Below are positions 35,001 through 44,321 of a DNA stretch of 64,000 nucleotides, in pieces. The stretch comes from Mesorhizobium sp. J428 (GTDB taxonomy: Bacteria > Pseudomonadota > Alphaproteobacteria > Rhizobiales > Rhizobiaceae): assembly GCF_024699925.1 (NCBI RefSeq), contig NZ_JAJOMX010000001.1:2146001-2210000 (forward strand). The letters run 5' to 3'. Both the position numbers and the translations under genes were made by a program. Positions within the stretch are counted from its first letter, which is position 1. The number at the start of each line of letters is the position of its first letter. The notes under the pieces were generated by a model. That model did no database searches and was not told the origin of the DNA. It worked only from the letters and a program-made list of their open reading frames with translations.

Positions 35001-35373
35001 GGGCATCATCGTGCGCAACTCGATCCTGCTGGTGGATTTCATCCGGCACGCCCCGCGCGAAGTGCCTTTCGAAGGCGAAGACGACCTCGTCGAGACCCAG
35101 ATGTCGATCGTCGCGCCCGAGACAGGAATGCACGAGGCAGCACCGGGAGCGCGCATGCGCACGCGGGGCTTGACCGAGATCCTGATCGAGGCCGGTGCGA
35201 TCCGCTTCAAGCCCATCCTGCTCACCGCGCTGGCGGCGATGATCGGCGCTGCGGTGATCCTGACGGATCCGATCTTCCAGGGCCTCGCGATCTCGCTGCT
35301 CTTCGGCCTGGCCTCGTCGACCTTGCTGACAGTGCTCGTCATCCCGGCGATCTACCGGGTGCTGCGGACCTGA
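32059..35373 (+). CDS. RND-family efflux pump, inner-membrane subunit
   Basis: 1104 aa, slightly longer than AcrB-type pumps. Twelve helices in two repeats; the proton-relay Asp pair is seen in 'GILVDDAIVVIENI', and 'GAIRFKPILLTALAAMIGA' is the usual C-terminal motif. Sequence style is nearer the HAE1/VexF group of alphaproteobacteria than the metal pumps. As part of a BigR-type regulon it could export sulfur-stress metabolites or toxic organics; the substrate is unknown. Confidence 0.92.
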   Translation: MSNPNLGDAPSSDGIAGALTRAFIASPLTPLFLIAAFAFGLVALMSLPREEEPQISVPMVDIRVNAEGLRAEDAVKLIAEPLETIVKGIDSVEHVYSQTQDDGVLVTARFLVGTSADAAVLRIHDKVRANLDRIPVGIAEPLIVGRGIDDVAIVSLTLTPKPDAPQDMDANALTRIARELRTELSKVDDVGLTYLVGDASERIRIAPDPSRLALYGVTLQQLAGKVQGANRAFPTGRVRDGGEQVMLVAGETLKTPTEIGNLLLTTRDGRPVYVRDVATVGFVTDQENMLVSTVTRGTDGTVRLPAVTLAIAKRAGSNAVTVAEAVLHRVHELEGSLIPEQVSVEITRDYGETANEKANELLYHLGLATVSIIALVWLAIGRREALVVAVVIPVTILLTLFASWIMGYTLNRVSLFALIFSIGILVDDAIVVIENIARHWGMADGRSRKEAAIAAVAEVGNPTIVATLTVVAALLPMLFVSGMMGPYMSPIPANASAAMIFSFFVAVTVTPWLMLKAAGKAPVAHHDSHSHGGVLGRAYAAVARPILASKATSWTFLLAIGVLTLGSLALFYTKDVTVKLLPFDNKSELSVTIDLPEGSSVEATDAVAQAVARNVLDLDEVRSVQTHAGTAAPFNFNGLVRHSYYRADPNMGDVALNLLPKGERQRSSHEIALDIRQRIKAVPVPEGTSLKVVEPPPGPPVMATLLAEIYGPDAATRRAVAAKVEAAFRSVPYIVDVDNSYGVAARRLRARISPDDLDFFKVSESDVFDTLAILNGGQIVGYSHRGEGRQPTPIRLERPVSERRVTEDFLTTPIPADLLPGDRGVVELGDVVRIEDEKASYPVFRHNGRPAEMVTAELAGDFEAPLYGMLAVQQALDAQDWTGLPRPEISLHGQPQNDRASTLLWDGEWEVTWVTFRDMGAAFMVALLGVYILVVAQFGSFKVPLVILTPIPLTFIGILGGHWLFGAPFSATSMIGFIALAGIIVRNSILLVDFIRHAPREVPFEGEDDLVETQMSIVAPETGMHEAAPGARMRTRGLTEILIEAGAIRFKPILLTALAAMIGAAVILTDPIFQGLAISLLFGLASSTLLTVLVIPAIYRVLRT

Positions 35374-35396
35374 TTCGGAACGATAGATCCCAAAGA

Positions 35397-35918
35397 CTAG
35401 ACGCGTCGCGAGGACTTCCCTCGCGACGCGCCGGCGGCGCGCACCTTGCCCAGGTTGATGGGCCGGTTGTCGATGATCGTCTCCATCGCGAAGAAGCCGG
35501 TCACCGTGGCGAGATCCTGGCCGTCGACCAGCTTCTGGTAGAAGTCGTCATATCCGCCTATGCCGCGCGTGACGACCTTGATGAGATAGTCCCAATCGCC
35601 GCCGATGCGGTAGAAGTCGACGACTTCGGGAATTCGCTCGACATGACGGCGGAACGCTTCGAGCCATTCCTTCGAGTGATGCCGGGTGCGCACCATCACG
35701 AATACGGTGAGGTCCAGGCCGATTGCCGCGAGGTCGACCCGCGTCTGCGTGCCCTTGATCAGCCCCTCCGACGTCAATCGCTGCAGCCGTCGCCAGCAGG
35801 CATTCTGCGACAGGCCGACACGCTCGGCGAGCTCGCGCTGGGACAGATCGGATGACGACTGAAGAAGAGTGAGGATCTTCAGATCAAACTCATCGATTTC
35901 AGTCATTTTTGTTGTCAT
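35397..35918 (-). CDS. Lrp/AsnC-family transcriptional regulator
   Basis: 173 aa from ATG 35918 (another ATG at 35906). HTH 'LSQRELAERVGLSQNACWRR' and a C-terminal RAM/ligand domain ('FRRHVERIPEVVDFYRIGGD'). The frame is open far upstream, across the neighbouring gene, but only this part looks like protein. It is divergent from the aminotransferase gene at 36018, which it may regulate in response to an amino acid. Confidence 0.92.
   Translation of the reverse strand: MTTKMTEIDEFDLKILTLLQSSSDLSQRELAERVGLSQNACWRRLQRLTSEGLIKGTQTRVDLAAIGLDLTVFVMVRTRHHSKEWLEAFRRHVERIPEVVDFYRIGGDWDYLIKVVTRGIGGYDDFYQKLVDGQDLATVTGFFAMETIIDNRPINLGKVRAAGASRGKSSRRV
35402..35430. terminator. 12-bp perfect inverted repeat between convergent genes
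   Basis: CGCGTCGCGAGG, loop ACTTC, CCTCGCGACGCG, 28 bases after the RND stop and covering the last codons of the convergent Lrp gene. Very stable; possibly a shared terminator although there is no long T-run. Confidence 0.5.
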
Positions 35919-36017
35919 GTGATCGGAAAATTGCGGCAACGGCGAGAAATTAGGTGAAACCGATCCGACTGTAAATCGATAGGCTCGACGCGTTCCCTCA
36001 AAGACGGATCGCCACCG

Positions 36018-37469
36018 ATGTCGACGCATACCCCGGCAGAACTGTTCGAGAAATTCCGTGTCAGCCTTGGCGGGCCTGAGGGCATCGCTGCACAGCTCGT
36101 CGGCGAAGGCGCCACGATCGACGGGCCTTTCGGCCCGAAGCCGCTGGTCTATGCCGACTACGTCGCCTCGGGCCGCGCTTTGTTTCCGGTCGAGCGCTTC
36201 ATTCTCGAAGACGTGCTGCCCTATTACGCCAACAGCCACACCGAGGCATCGTACTGCGGCGGGTTCATGACCAGGCTGCGCAACGCCGCCCGCGCCGTCG
36301 TCGCCGGATCCTGCGGCGCGGATGAACGGCACGCGGTCGTCTTTTCGGGCTCGGGCGCGACATCCGGACTCAATCGCCTCATCAATCTCTTCGGCCTGGC
36401 CGCGCGGGCGGCGAGCGGACGACGGCCTTGTGTCATCCTCGGCCCTTACGAGCACCATTCCAACATCCTGCCCTGGCGGGAGAGTGGCGCCGAGGTCATC
36501 GAGATCGGCGAAGGGCCAGAGGGTGGCCCGGATGTCGAGGCCCTGCGGCACGCTCTGCGGCGCTATGCCGGCCGGCCGACCGTCTGTGCGTTCTCGGCGG
36601 CGTCCAACATCACCGGCATCGTCGCGGACGTCGCCGGCATAACAGGCCTCGTCAAACAGGCCGGCGCGCTGATGGTCTGGGATTATGCCGGCGGTGGCCC
36701 CTACCTTCCGGTCTCGATGTGCCCCGGGAAGGGCGTCGAGATCGATGCCATTGTCCTGTCGCCGCACAAGTTCATTGGCGGTCCCGGCGCGTCGGGCATC
36801 CTGATCGTCCGGCGCGATGCCGTCTCGACCGGCCGGCCGACATGGCCCGGTGGCGGCACGGTGCGGTTCGTCTCGCCGGAATCGCACGATTACTCCGAAA
36901 GTCTGGTGGCGCGCGAGGAAGCCGGCACGCCGAACGTGATCGGCGACATCCGCGCCGCGCTCGCCTTCATCGTCAAGGAGACGATCGGCATGGAGCTGAT
37001 GGCCGCACGCAATTCCGCGCTCACAAGCCGGGCGCTCGCGGCCTTGTGCAATATCGAGAACCTCGAACTTCTCGGCAAGCTCGACGCACCGCGGCTGCCG
37101 ATCTTTTCCTTCCGGATCCGCGGCGGCGACAGCCAATACGTCCACCAGCAACTGGTGACGCGGCTGCTCAGCGATCGCTACGGCATCCAGGCACGTGGCG
37201 GCTGCGCCTGCGCCGGCCCCTATGCGCTGCGGCTTCTCGACATCGAAGCGGATGAATGGCGGCGATTGCGGCGGGACATCCTCGACGGCAACGAAATGGC
37301 GAAGCCCGGCTTCACGCGGCTGAACCTCAGCGTGCTGCTTCCGGAGGAGAAGATCCGCTACATCCTCGACTCGGTGGCCGAACTTGCCGGCGACGCCGGG
37401 CGGCATGTGGCGCGTTACCAAGCCGACACGGGCCGCGCCATCTTCAGCCCGCTTTCGCTGGTTGCATAG
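36018..37469 (+). CDS. Class V aminotransferase / cysteine desulfurase-like PLP enzyme
   Basis: 483 aa. PLP-binding Lys in 'IDAIVLSPHKFIGGPGASG', with 'YEHHSNILPWRESGAEV' and 'SAASNITGIVADV', as in SufS/NifS and isopenicillin-N-epimerase-like proteins. 'RGGCACAGPYA' near the C-terminus carries Cys residues at the place of the desulfurase catalytic Cys. It likely acts on cysteine or a related amino acid and is adjacent to an Lrp regulator. Not part of a suf or isc operon, so a catabolic role is possible. Confidence 0.85.
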   Translation: MSTHTPAELFEKFRVSLGGPEGIAAQLVGEGATIDGPFGPKPLVYADYVASGRALFPVERFILEDVLPYYANSHTEASYCGGFMTRLRNAARAVVAGSCGADERHAVVFSGSGATSGLNRLINLFGLAARAASGRRPCVILGPYEHHSNILPWRESGAEVIEIGEGPEGGPDVEALRHALRRYAGRPTVCAFSAASNITGIVADVAGITGLVKQAGALMVWDYAGGGPYLPVSMCPGKGVEIDAIVLSPHKFIGGPGASGILIVRRDAVSTGRPTWPGGGTVRFVSPESHDYSESLVAREEAGTPNVIGDIRAALAFIVKETIGMELMAARNSALTSRALAALCNIENLELLGKLDAPRLPIFSFRIRGGDSQYVHQQLVTRLLSDRYGIQARGGCACAGPYALRLLDIEADEWRRLRRDILDGNEMAKPGFTRLNLSVLLPEEKIRYILDSVAELAGDAGRHVARYQADTGRAIFSPLSLVA

Positions 37470-37534
37470 CCTCGCGCGGAACGACGGTCGCCTTTTCGGT
37501 TGCGTCGCCCGAAGGCGCTCGCTAACCCGGAGCC

Positions 37535-38584
37535 ATGTCGCAGAAAAAGGCACACGAGGTCGAAGGCTGGATCGCGCGTCCGGATCCGTCGGTCCGCGTC
37601 GTGCTGATCTATGGGCCAGACCGCGGGCTCGTCTCGGAACGCGCCTCGGCCTTCGCGAAGAAGACCGGCCTGCCGCTCGACGACGCCTTTTCCGTGATCC
37701 GCTACGATGCCTCGGACCTCGAGCAGGATCCCGGCCGCCTGATCGACGAGGCGCGGATGGTGTCGATGTTCGGCGGAGAGCGGCTGATCTGGATACGTAA
37801 CGCCGGCGCGCACAAAGGCTTTTCCGATGCGCTGAAGGACCTGCTGGAAAAGCCGTCCCGCGACGCGATCACGCTGATCGAGGCCGGAGACCTGAAGAAG
37901 GCCGCGCCGCTGCGCGACATGGTCGAACGGGCGGACGCGGGCATGGCGCTGCCCTGCTATGTCGACGAAGAGCGCGCGATCGACGCTGTCATCGACGCCG
38001 AACTGGCGCGCGCCGGCAAGACGATCGCCGGCGATGCGCGCCAGGCTCTGCGCCGGCGTCTCGGCGGCGACCGTCTGGCGACCCGGGGCGAGATCGAGAA
38101 GCTGATCCTCTATTGCGGCGAGAAGCCGGTGATCGACATCGAGGATGTCGCCGCTTCGTCCGGCGACGTGTCCGCCTCGTCCGTCGACCAGGCGATCGAC
38201 GCGGCACTTGCCGGCGCGCTGCCGGAGCTGGACCTCGCCCTGCGCCGCTCGCAGGAAAGCGGCACGCATGCGCAGGCGATTCTCGGCGCGGCGATGCGGC
38301 AGTTCCAGAGCCTCGAAGTTCTCCGCCGCAATGTCGATATCGGTGGCGCGCAGCCGTCGGCGGCCGTCGCCGGCGCGAGACCGCCGATCTTCTTCTCCCG
38401 CCGCAAGCTGGTGGAGACCGCGCTCGGCACATGGAGCGGCGCCTCCATTGCCCGCGCCCTGACGCGGCTGCAGGACAGCATTCTCGCCACGCGCCACCGG
38501 CCGGAACTGGCCGGCGCGATCGTGCGCGAGACCATGATGGCCATCGCGGTCGAGAGCATACGCTCTCGCCGTCGTGGCAGATAA
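37535..38584 (+). CDS. holA: DNA polymerase III delta subunit
   Basis: 349 aa, the usual HolA length. N-terminal region 'VVLIYGPDRGLVSERASAFA' corresponds to the degenerate P-loop of the clamp-loader delta subunit; 'RRRLGGDRLATRGEIEKLIL' is the typical central motif of alphaproteobacterial delta. Part of the clamp loader that puts the beta clamp on DNA. Convergent with parB. Confidence 0.9.
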   Translation: MSQKKAHEVEGWIARPDPSVRVVLIYGPDRGLVSERASAFAKKTGLPLDDAFSVIRYDASDLEQDPGRLIDEARMVSMFGGERLIWIRNAGAHKGFSDALKDLLEKPSRDAITLIEAGDLKKAAPLRDMVERADAGMALPCYVDEERAIDAVIDAELARAGKTIAGDARQALRRRLGGDRLATRGEIEKLILYCGEKPVIDIEDVAASSGDVSASSVDQAIDAALAGALPELDLALRRSQESGTHAQAILGAAMRQFQSLEVLRRNVDIGGAQPSAAVAGARPPIFFSRRKLVETALGTWSGASIARALTRLQDSILATRHRPELAGAIVRETMMAIAVESIRSRRRGR

Positions 38585-38612
38585 TCGTTGAAGATCAGAT
38601 AGTTGACAGACG

Positions 38613-39491
38613 TCAGCGCTGCAGCCGGCGGCAGAGATCGTCGAGCTGTTCCAGCGTCTTGTAGGAGATCCGGACTTCGCCGCCCTTCTCGCGGTGATTG
38701 ACCGTGACGTTGAGCCCGATCACGTTCGACAGCAGCTGTTCGAGCGCGCGCGTGTCCGCGTCCTTCTCGTCCGGAACATGCTTCGTCGACGCAGATGCCG
38801 GCTTGTCGGCCCCTTTCTGCGCCAAGGCTTCTGCCTGGCGAACGGAAAGCCCATCCCGGATGATCTTCTGCGCCAGCGTGGTGGGGTCCTCCGCCGTCAC
38901 CAGCGTGCGCGCATGGCCGGCGGACAGCGAGCCGTCGACCAGCATGTCGCGAATGTTCTGCGGCAGCTTGAGCAGGCGCAGCGTGTTTGCGACATGGCTG
39001 CGGCTCTTGCCGATGATCTGCGCCAGATCGGACTGGACGTATTCATGCTCGTCGATGAGCTGCTGATAGCCCAGCGCCTCCTCGACCGGGTTAAGGTCGG
39101 CGCGCTGCACGTTCTCGACGATGGCGAGTTCCAGCGCCATGCGGTCGTCGACGTCGCGGATGATGACCGGGATGTTCGTCAGGCCGGCGCGCTGGGCCGC
39201 CCGCCAGCGCCGCTCGCCGGCAATGATCTCATAGCGGCCCGGCGCCGCCTTCGATGGCCGCACGACGACGGGCTGCACGATTCCATGCTGCTTGAGCGAA
39301 GCGGAAAGATCCTCGAGCTCCGCATCCGCGAAGGTCCGGCGCGGATTGCGCGGATTGGGCGAGATGAACTCGACCGGAACAGTGCGGTCGGCGGTCGGGA
39401 CAGGCGCCTGGGTCGGCGCGGGCCGGTCGATGTCGCCGATCAAGGCCGCGAGGCCGCGTCCGAGGCGGTTCCGCGAGGTATCTTCACTCAT
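38613..39491 (-). CDS. parB: Chromosome partitioning protein ParB
   Basis: 292 aa. CTP-binding/ParB box 'GERRWRAAQRAGLTNIPVII', then HTH 'SDLAQIIGKSRSHVANTLRL' and a C-terminal dimer domain. It binds parS sites; four such sequences are in this window (40930, 42914, 42955, 60508). Downstream of parA in the same operon. Confidence 0.96.
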   Translation of the reverse strand: MSEDTSRNRLGRGLAALIGDIDRPAPTQAPVPTADRTVPVEFISPNPRNPRRTFADAELEDLSASLKQHGIVQPVVVRPSKAAPGRYEIIAGERRWRAAQRAGLTNIPVIIRDVDDRMALELAIVENVQRADLNPVEEALGYQQLIDEHEYVQSDLAQIIGKSRSHVANTLRLLKLPQNIRDMLVDGSLSAGHARTLVTAEDPTTLAQKIIRDGLSVRQAEALAQKGADKPASASTKHVPDEKDADTRALEQLLSNVIGLNVTVNHREKGGEVRISYKTLEQLDDLCRRLQR

Positions 39492-39530
39492 CGACTGTCT
39501 TCCGCTCCCTGAGATTTCGGCCGCGAACCG

Positions 39531-40316
<786 letters not shown>

Positions 40317-40353
40317 GGTGCCGACGCTTTGCTCGCTCCGACCGATCTCGGGG

Positions 40354-40989
40354 TCAACCGATCGCCTGGACGTTGGATATGTCGAGAACGACACTCTCCG
40401 CGTCGATGACGCTTCGATGTTCTACCAGATCGATGCGCCAATCGTGAGCGGAATTAACGATTTCGGCCTTGTAGCCCCGCCCTTTGTGGAAAAGTGCTCG
40501 CGCGCCGCGCGAAAGCCACGGATAGCTGAGGCCAAGCAAGGCCGGCAAAGGGGCGAGCGCCCGTGCCGTGACGATCTCGGCCTCAAGTTTCTTGTCCCAG
40601 GCGTCTTCGATCCTTACCGCGAGAACCTCGGCAGGCGCCTTCAGGCGGCCCAGGATGGTGCTGAGGAACGCTGCCTTCTTCCTGTTGCTCTCGACAAGCG
40701 TCACCCGTGCCCCCGGACGATCCTTCATCATGATCGCTATCACCGCGCCAGGAAATCCGCCGCCGGAACCAAGGTCGAGCCAGCGCAGAGCGCCGTTTGA
40801 AAGCGGAATGAGCTGGGCGCTGTCGAGGATATGACGGTTCCACAGCTCCGGAAGCGTCGATGGCGCCGAAAGATTTATCTTCGACGACCAGCGGCGAAAC
40901 TCGGATTCAAAGGCTTGCAGGTCGCCGAATGTTTCACGTGAAACGGGTCCGGCTATGCTGCACAACTCACGATATGCCGCTTCGGTCAT
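40354..40989 (-). CDS. rsmG: 16S rRNA (guanine527-N7)-methyltransferase RsmG
   Basis: 211 aa. SAM-binding loop '[18 protein letters not shown]' and the N-terminal '[20 protein letters not shown]', typical of GidB. A parS sequence (40930-40945) lies inside the coding region. Overlaps the end of mnmG by four bases. Confidence 0.95.
   Translation of the reverse strand: MTEAAYRELCSIAGPVSRETFGDLQAFESEFRRWSSKINLSAPSTLPELWNRHILDSAQLIPLSNGALRWLDLGSGGGFPGAVIAIMMKDRPGARVTLVESNRKKAAFLSTILGRLKAPAEVLAVRIEDAWDKKLEAEIVTARALAPLPALLGLSYPWLSRGARALFHKGRGYKAEIVNSAHDWRIDLVEHRSVIDAESVVLDISNVQAIG
40930..40945. promoter_or_regulatory. parS site 1 (15/16)
   Basis: TGTTTCACGTGAAACG, one base from the consensus TGTTTCACGTGAAACA, inside rsmG near its 5' end. 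ParB binding and spreading site, 1.4 kb from parB. Confidence 0.88.
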
Positions 40990-42851
40990 GCCGCCCCGCG
41001 CAGCGACTCGCCCGCACGCAGGCGGGAAATGATGATCGCCATCGCCGCAGGCGTCATCCCTTCGATGCGCTGCGCTTCTGCCACGCTGCGCGGTCGGCGC
41101 ACGGCAAGCTTTTGCTTCAGTTCGTTGGAAAGTCCCGGAACGTCCGCAAACTCCAGGTCAGCCGGAATCGCTCGACCCTCCTCGAATCGTATCGCCTCCG
41201 ACTCGATTCTCTGCCGCTCCAGATACACCGAATATCGCGCCTCGGTCTCGATGGCCTCGCCCGCCGGCCGATCGATCTCCCTAAGCTCCGGCCAGACGGC
41301 CGTCAGGCGTTCCAGACCGATCCCTTCCATGGCGAGGAGGTCGCACGCACTTCGCCGCACGCCATCGAGATTCAGCTGCAGACCATGATGCCGCGCCTCA
41401 TTCGGCGTGATCGTCCGTTCCTTGAGAAGCGCCCGAGTCCGGCTCAGCCGGCCCTCATAAGCGCCGAAGCGCTCTGCGCGTTCATTGGACGCTATACCCA
41501 GCTCAATCGCGCGCGGCGTCAGCCGTTCGTCTGCATTGTCGGCGCGCAGCGACAGGCGGAACTCGGCACGCGACGTGAACATGCGGTACGGTTCCGAAAC
41601 GCCCCTGCTCGTCAAATCGTCCGCCATCACGCCAATATAGGCCTCGGTGCGGCTGAAGCTCACCGGCTCCCGGTCGCCCGCGCGTCGCGCTGCATTGATG
41701 CCGGCCAGGATCCCTTGCGCGGCCGCTTCCTCATACCCGGTGGTGCCGTTGATTTGGCCGGCGAGGAACAGACCGCGTATCCGCTGGGTCTCGAAGGTTG
41801 GATCGAGCTCCCGCGGATCGACGTGGTCATATTCGATCGCATAACCCGGCTGCGTGATGACCGCATTCTCCAACCCCGGAATGCTGTGCACCACGAGATG
41901 CTGCACATCCTCCGGCAGCGAGGTGGAGATTCCGTTCGGGTAGACCGTGTCGTCGTCCAGTCCCTCAGGCTCGAGAAAGATCTGGTGCCCTTCGCGATCG
42001 CCGAACTTGACGATCTTGTCCTCGATGGACGGGCAATAGCGCGGACCGACCCCCTCGATCGAGCCGGAATACATCGCCGACCGATGAAGATTGTCCCGGA
42101 TGATCCGGTGGGTCTCCAGGGTCGTGCGCGTGATCCCGCATTCGATCTGCGGCGTCGTGATCCTGTCGGTCATCAGCGAAAACGGCGTCGGATCCTCGTC
42201 TGCAGCCTGCATTTCCAGCGACGCCCAGTCGATCGACTTGCCGTCGAGTCGCGGCGGGGTGCCCGTCTTCAGCCGGCCGAGCCCGAATCCGGCCCTGAGC
42301 AGCGCGCCCGAGAGTCGCTCCGCAGCCTTTTCGTTCATCCGCCCAGCCGGAAAGCGCCGTTCTCCAATGTGAATGAGGCCACGCAGGAACGTTCCTGTCG
42401 TCAGCACCAACGCACCGCATCCAATGACCGAGCCGTCGGCCAAGGTAATGGAACTGTCTCGATCATCTGAGAAATCCAGATCGACGACCTCGCCGTCCAG
42501 GATATCAAGGTTCTGCTGCTCTTGTAGCAGCGTCTGCACGGCCTGTCGGTAGAGCTTGCGGTCCGCCTGCGTGCGCGGGCCGCGCACTGCAGGACCCTTG
42601 CGGCGGTTAAGGAGACGAAACTGAATGCCCGCCAGATCGGCCGCACGGCCCATGATGCCGTCGAGCGCATCGATTTCCCGAACAAGATGCCCCTTGCCAA
42701 GGCCGCCGATCGCCGGATTGCAGGACATCACGCCGATTTTCGATGCGTCGATCGTCAGCAGCGCCGTTCGGGCGCCCATGCGTGCGGACGCCGCGGCCGC
42801 TTCCACGCCCGCATGCCCGCCACCTATGACAATGACATCATACAACTTCAT
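40986..42851 (-). CDS. mnmG: tRNA uridine-5-carboxymethylaminomethyl modification enzyme MnmG (GidA)
   Basis: 621 aa. FAD-binding '[15 protein letters not shown]' at the N-terminus and '[20 protein letters not shown]' with the conserved Cys. With MnmE it modifies the wobble uridine of several tRNAs. ATG 42851 is the family start; eight extra codons are open upstream. Normal length. Confidence 0.96.
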   Translation of the reverse strand: MKLYDVIVIGGGHAGVEAAAASARMGARTALLTIDASKIGVMSCNPAIGGLGKGHLVREIDALDGIMGRAADLAGIQFRLLNRRKGPAVRGPRTQADRKLYRQAVQTLLQEQQNLDILDGEVVDLDFSDDRDSSITLADGSVIGCGALVLTTGTFLRGLIHIGERRFPAGRMNEKAAERLSGALLRAGFGLGRLKTGTPPRLDGKSIDWASLEMQAADEDPTPFSLMTDRITTPQIECGITRTTLETHRIIRDNLHRSAMYSGSIEGVGPRYCPSIEDKIVKFGDREGHQIFLEPEGLDDDTVYPNGISTSLPEDVQHLVVHSIPGLENAVITQPGYAIEYDHVDPRELDPTFETQRIRGLFLAGQINGTTGYEEAAAQGILAGINAARRAGDREPVSFSRTEAYIGVMADDLTSRGVSEPYRMFTSRAEFRLSLRADNADERLTPRAIELGIASNERAERFGAYEGRLSRTRALLKERTITPNEARHHGLQLNLDGVRRSACDLLAMEGIGLERLTAVWPELREIDRPAGEAIETEARYSVYLERQRIESEAIRFEEGRAIPADLEFADVPGLSNELKQKLAVRRPRSVAEAQRIEGMTPAAMAIIISRLRAGESLRGAA

Positions 42852-42913
42852 CTGTCGGAACCTCGGAGCGTGCATCTGTTCCGAGTACGGCCGCTTGTCA
42901 AGCCAGCGTCGGT

Positions 42914-42929
42914 TGTTTCACGTGAAACA
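42914..42929. promoter_or_regulatory. parS site 2 (perfect)
   Basis: TGTTTCACGTGAAACA, an exact match to the ParB recognition palindrome, in the gap between mnmE and mnmG. Confidence 0.95.
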
Positions 42930-42954
42930 CATCCGAAACGATTCTCCCGACAGG

Positions 42955-42970
42955 TGTTTCACGTGAATCA
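42955..42970. promoter_or_regulatory. parS site 3 (15/16)
   Basis: TGTTTCACGTGAATCA, one mismatch, 25 bases from site 2 and overlapping the mnmE stop codon. Confidence 0.88.
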
Positions 42971-44272
42971 CTTGCCGATGCAGAACCGCGAAAAGATCTC
43001 TCCCAGAAGATCCTCCGTATCGCCGATACCGACGATCCGCCCGACCTCGACAGCCGCGATGCGCAGCTCCTCGGCTACAAGCTCGGGCAGATCCGCTCTC
43101 GACGCCTGCTGCAGCGCAGTGCGAGCCCGGCTCAGATGCCCAACATGCCGCTCACGCAAGGCCAGCAACCCGTCGCCGTCCGAGACTGCAAGTCTGACCT
43201 GTGCGGCGACTCTCGACAGAAGTTCTGCGATACCCTCACCCGTCAATGACGAGACCAACATGTCATAGCTTCCGGGCCCCGATCCCGCGAGATCGCTCTT
43301 GGCGCCCACACGCAACAGCGCCCCGGAGGGCTTCACCGTGATCGGGACCGGATTGGTCACGTCCTCGAGAAGGATAACCAAATCGGCAAGCCGCGCCGCC
43401 CCTAGAGCCCGCTCTATCCCGATCGCTTCAACGACGCCTTCCGTCTCTCGGATCCCGGCGGTATCCGTCAGGATCACCTTGAACCCGTCGACCTCCAGAA
43501 CAACTTCAACCAGATCGCGTGTCGTGCCAGCCTCGTCGCTGACGATCGCCACGTCGCGCATGGCCAAGGCATTGAGCAGGCTCGACTTTCCGGCGTTCGG
43601 CGCGCCAAGGATCGCGACGCGATACCCATCCCGCACCAGCTCCGCCTGGCCCAGGCGCCCGACGAACTGATTAATGCGCATGGTTAACGAGTTGATCTCC
43701 CTGCCGATCGCCGCATTGAGATCCGGTGAGACGTCATCCTGGTCGGAAAAATCCAGCTCGGCCTCGATCCGCGCGCGCAACGATTGCAGTTCGGCTCGCC
43801 ATTCGAGGAATGTGTCGCGTAGTTTGCCGCCCATGCCGGCCAAGGCCAGCTTGCGCTGCTGGTCGGTCTCGGCTGCGATCAAATCGGACAGGGATTCGAC
43901 CGCGGTCAGGTCCATCCGTCCGTTCAGGAAGCCGCGGCGCGAAAACTCGCCAGGTTCGGCCAGCCGAAAGCCGTCGAGGCTGGACAGGGCGGCGATCAGC
44001 CCCTTCACCACCGCCACGCTGCCATGCACATGGAATTCGCCGCAATCCTCGCCAGTCACCGAAGTGGGCCCCGGAAAGAACAGGCTCAAACCATGGTCGA
44101 GCAGCTCGCCTCGGAACGAAAGCGGTCCGTATCGTGCCACACGCGGCCTCGGAACGGCGCCGGCGAGCACCTCCAGGGCAGTTCGCACGCCCGGGCCGGA
44201 CATGCGGACAATTGCGATTCCCGAGGGAAGCCGCCCGGTGGACAGGGCGAAAATCGTGTCGGTCGATCTCAT
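42968..44272 (-). CDS. mnmE: tRNA modification GTPase MnmE (TrmE)
   Basis: 434 aa. N-terminal folate-binding domain, helical domain and G domain with 'GAPNAGKSSLLNAL', 'GTTRD' and 'DTAGIRE', then the C-terminal 'FCIGK' with the catalytic Cys. Partner of MnmG. The G domain is the usual potassium-activated type. Confidence 0.96.
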   Translation of the reverse strand: MRSTDTIFALSTGRLPSGIAIVRMSGPGVRTALEVLAGAVPRPRVARYGPLSFRGELLDHGLSLFFPGPTSVTGEDCGEFHVHGSVAVVKGLIAALSSLDGFRLAEPGEFSRRGFLNGRMDLTAVESLSDLIAAETDQQRKLALAGMGGKLRDTFLEWRAELQSLRARIEAELDFSDQDDVSPDLNAAIGREINSLTMRINQFVGRLGQAELVRDGYRVAILGAPNAGKSSLLNALAMRDVAIVSDEAGTTRDLVEVVLEVDGFKVILTDTAGIRETEGVVEAIGIERALGAARLADLVILLEDVTNPVPITVKPSGALLRVGAKSDLAGSGPGSYDMLVSSLTGEGIAELLSRVAAQVRLAVSDGDGLLALRERHVGHLSRARTALQQASRADLPELVAEELRIAAVEVGRIVGIGDTEDLLGEIFSRFCIGK

Positions 44273-44321
44273 CGGGATCTTCCGAATTGATCCGTTCCGG
44301 CGTTCCGGAACCGAATCGATC

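Noticed and set aside
35919..37553. Reverse-strand open frame of about 540 codons upstream of the Lrp start
   Set aside because: It is the antisense of the class V aminotransferase gene; composition is Arg/His/Asp-rich shadow type, and only the segment below 35918 matches a family.
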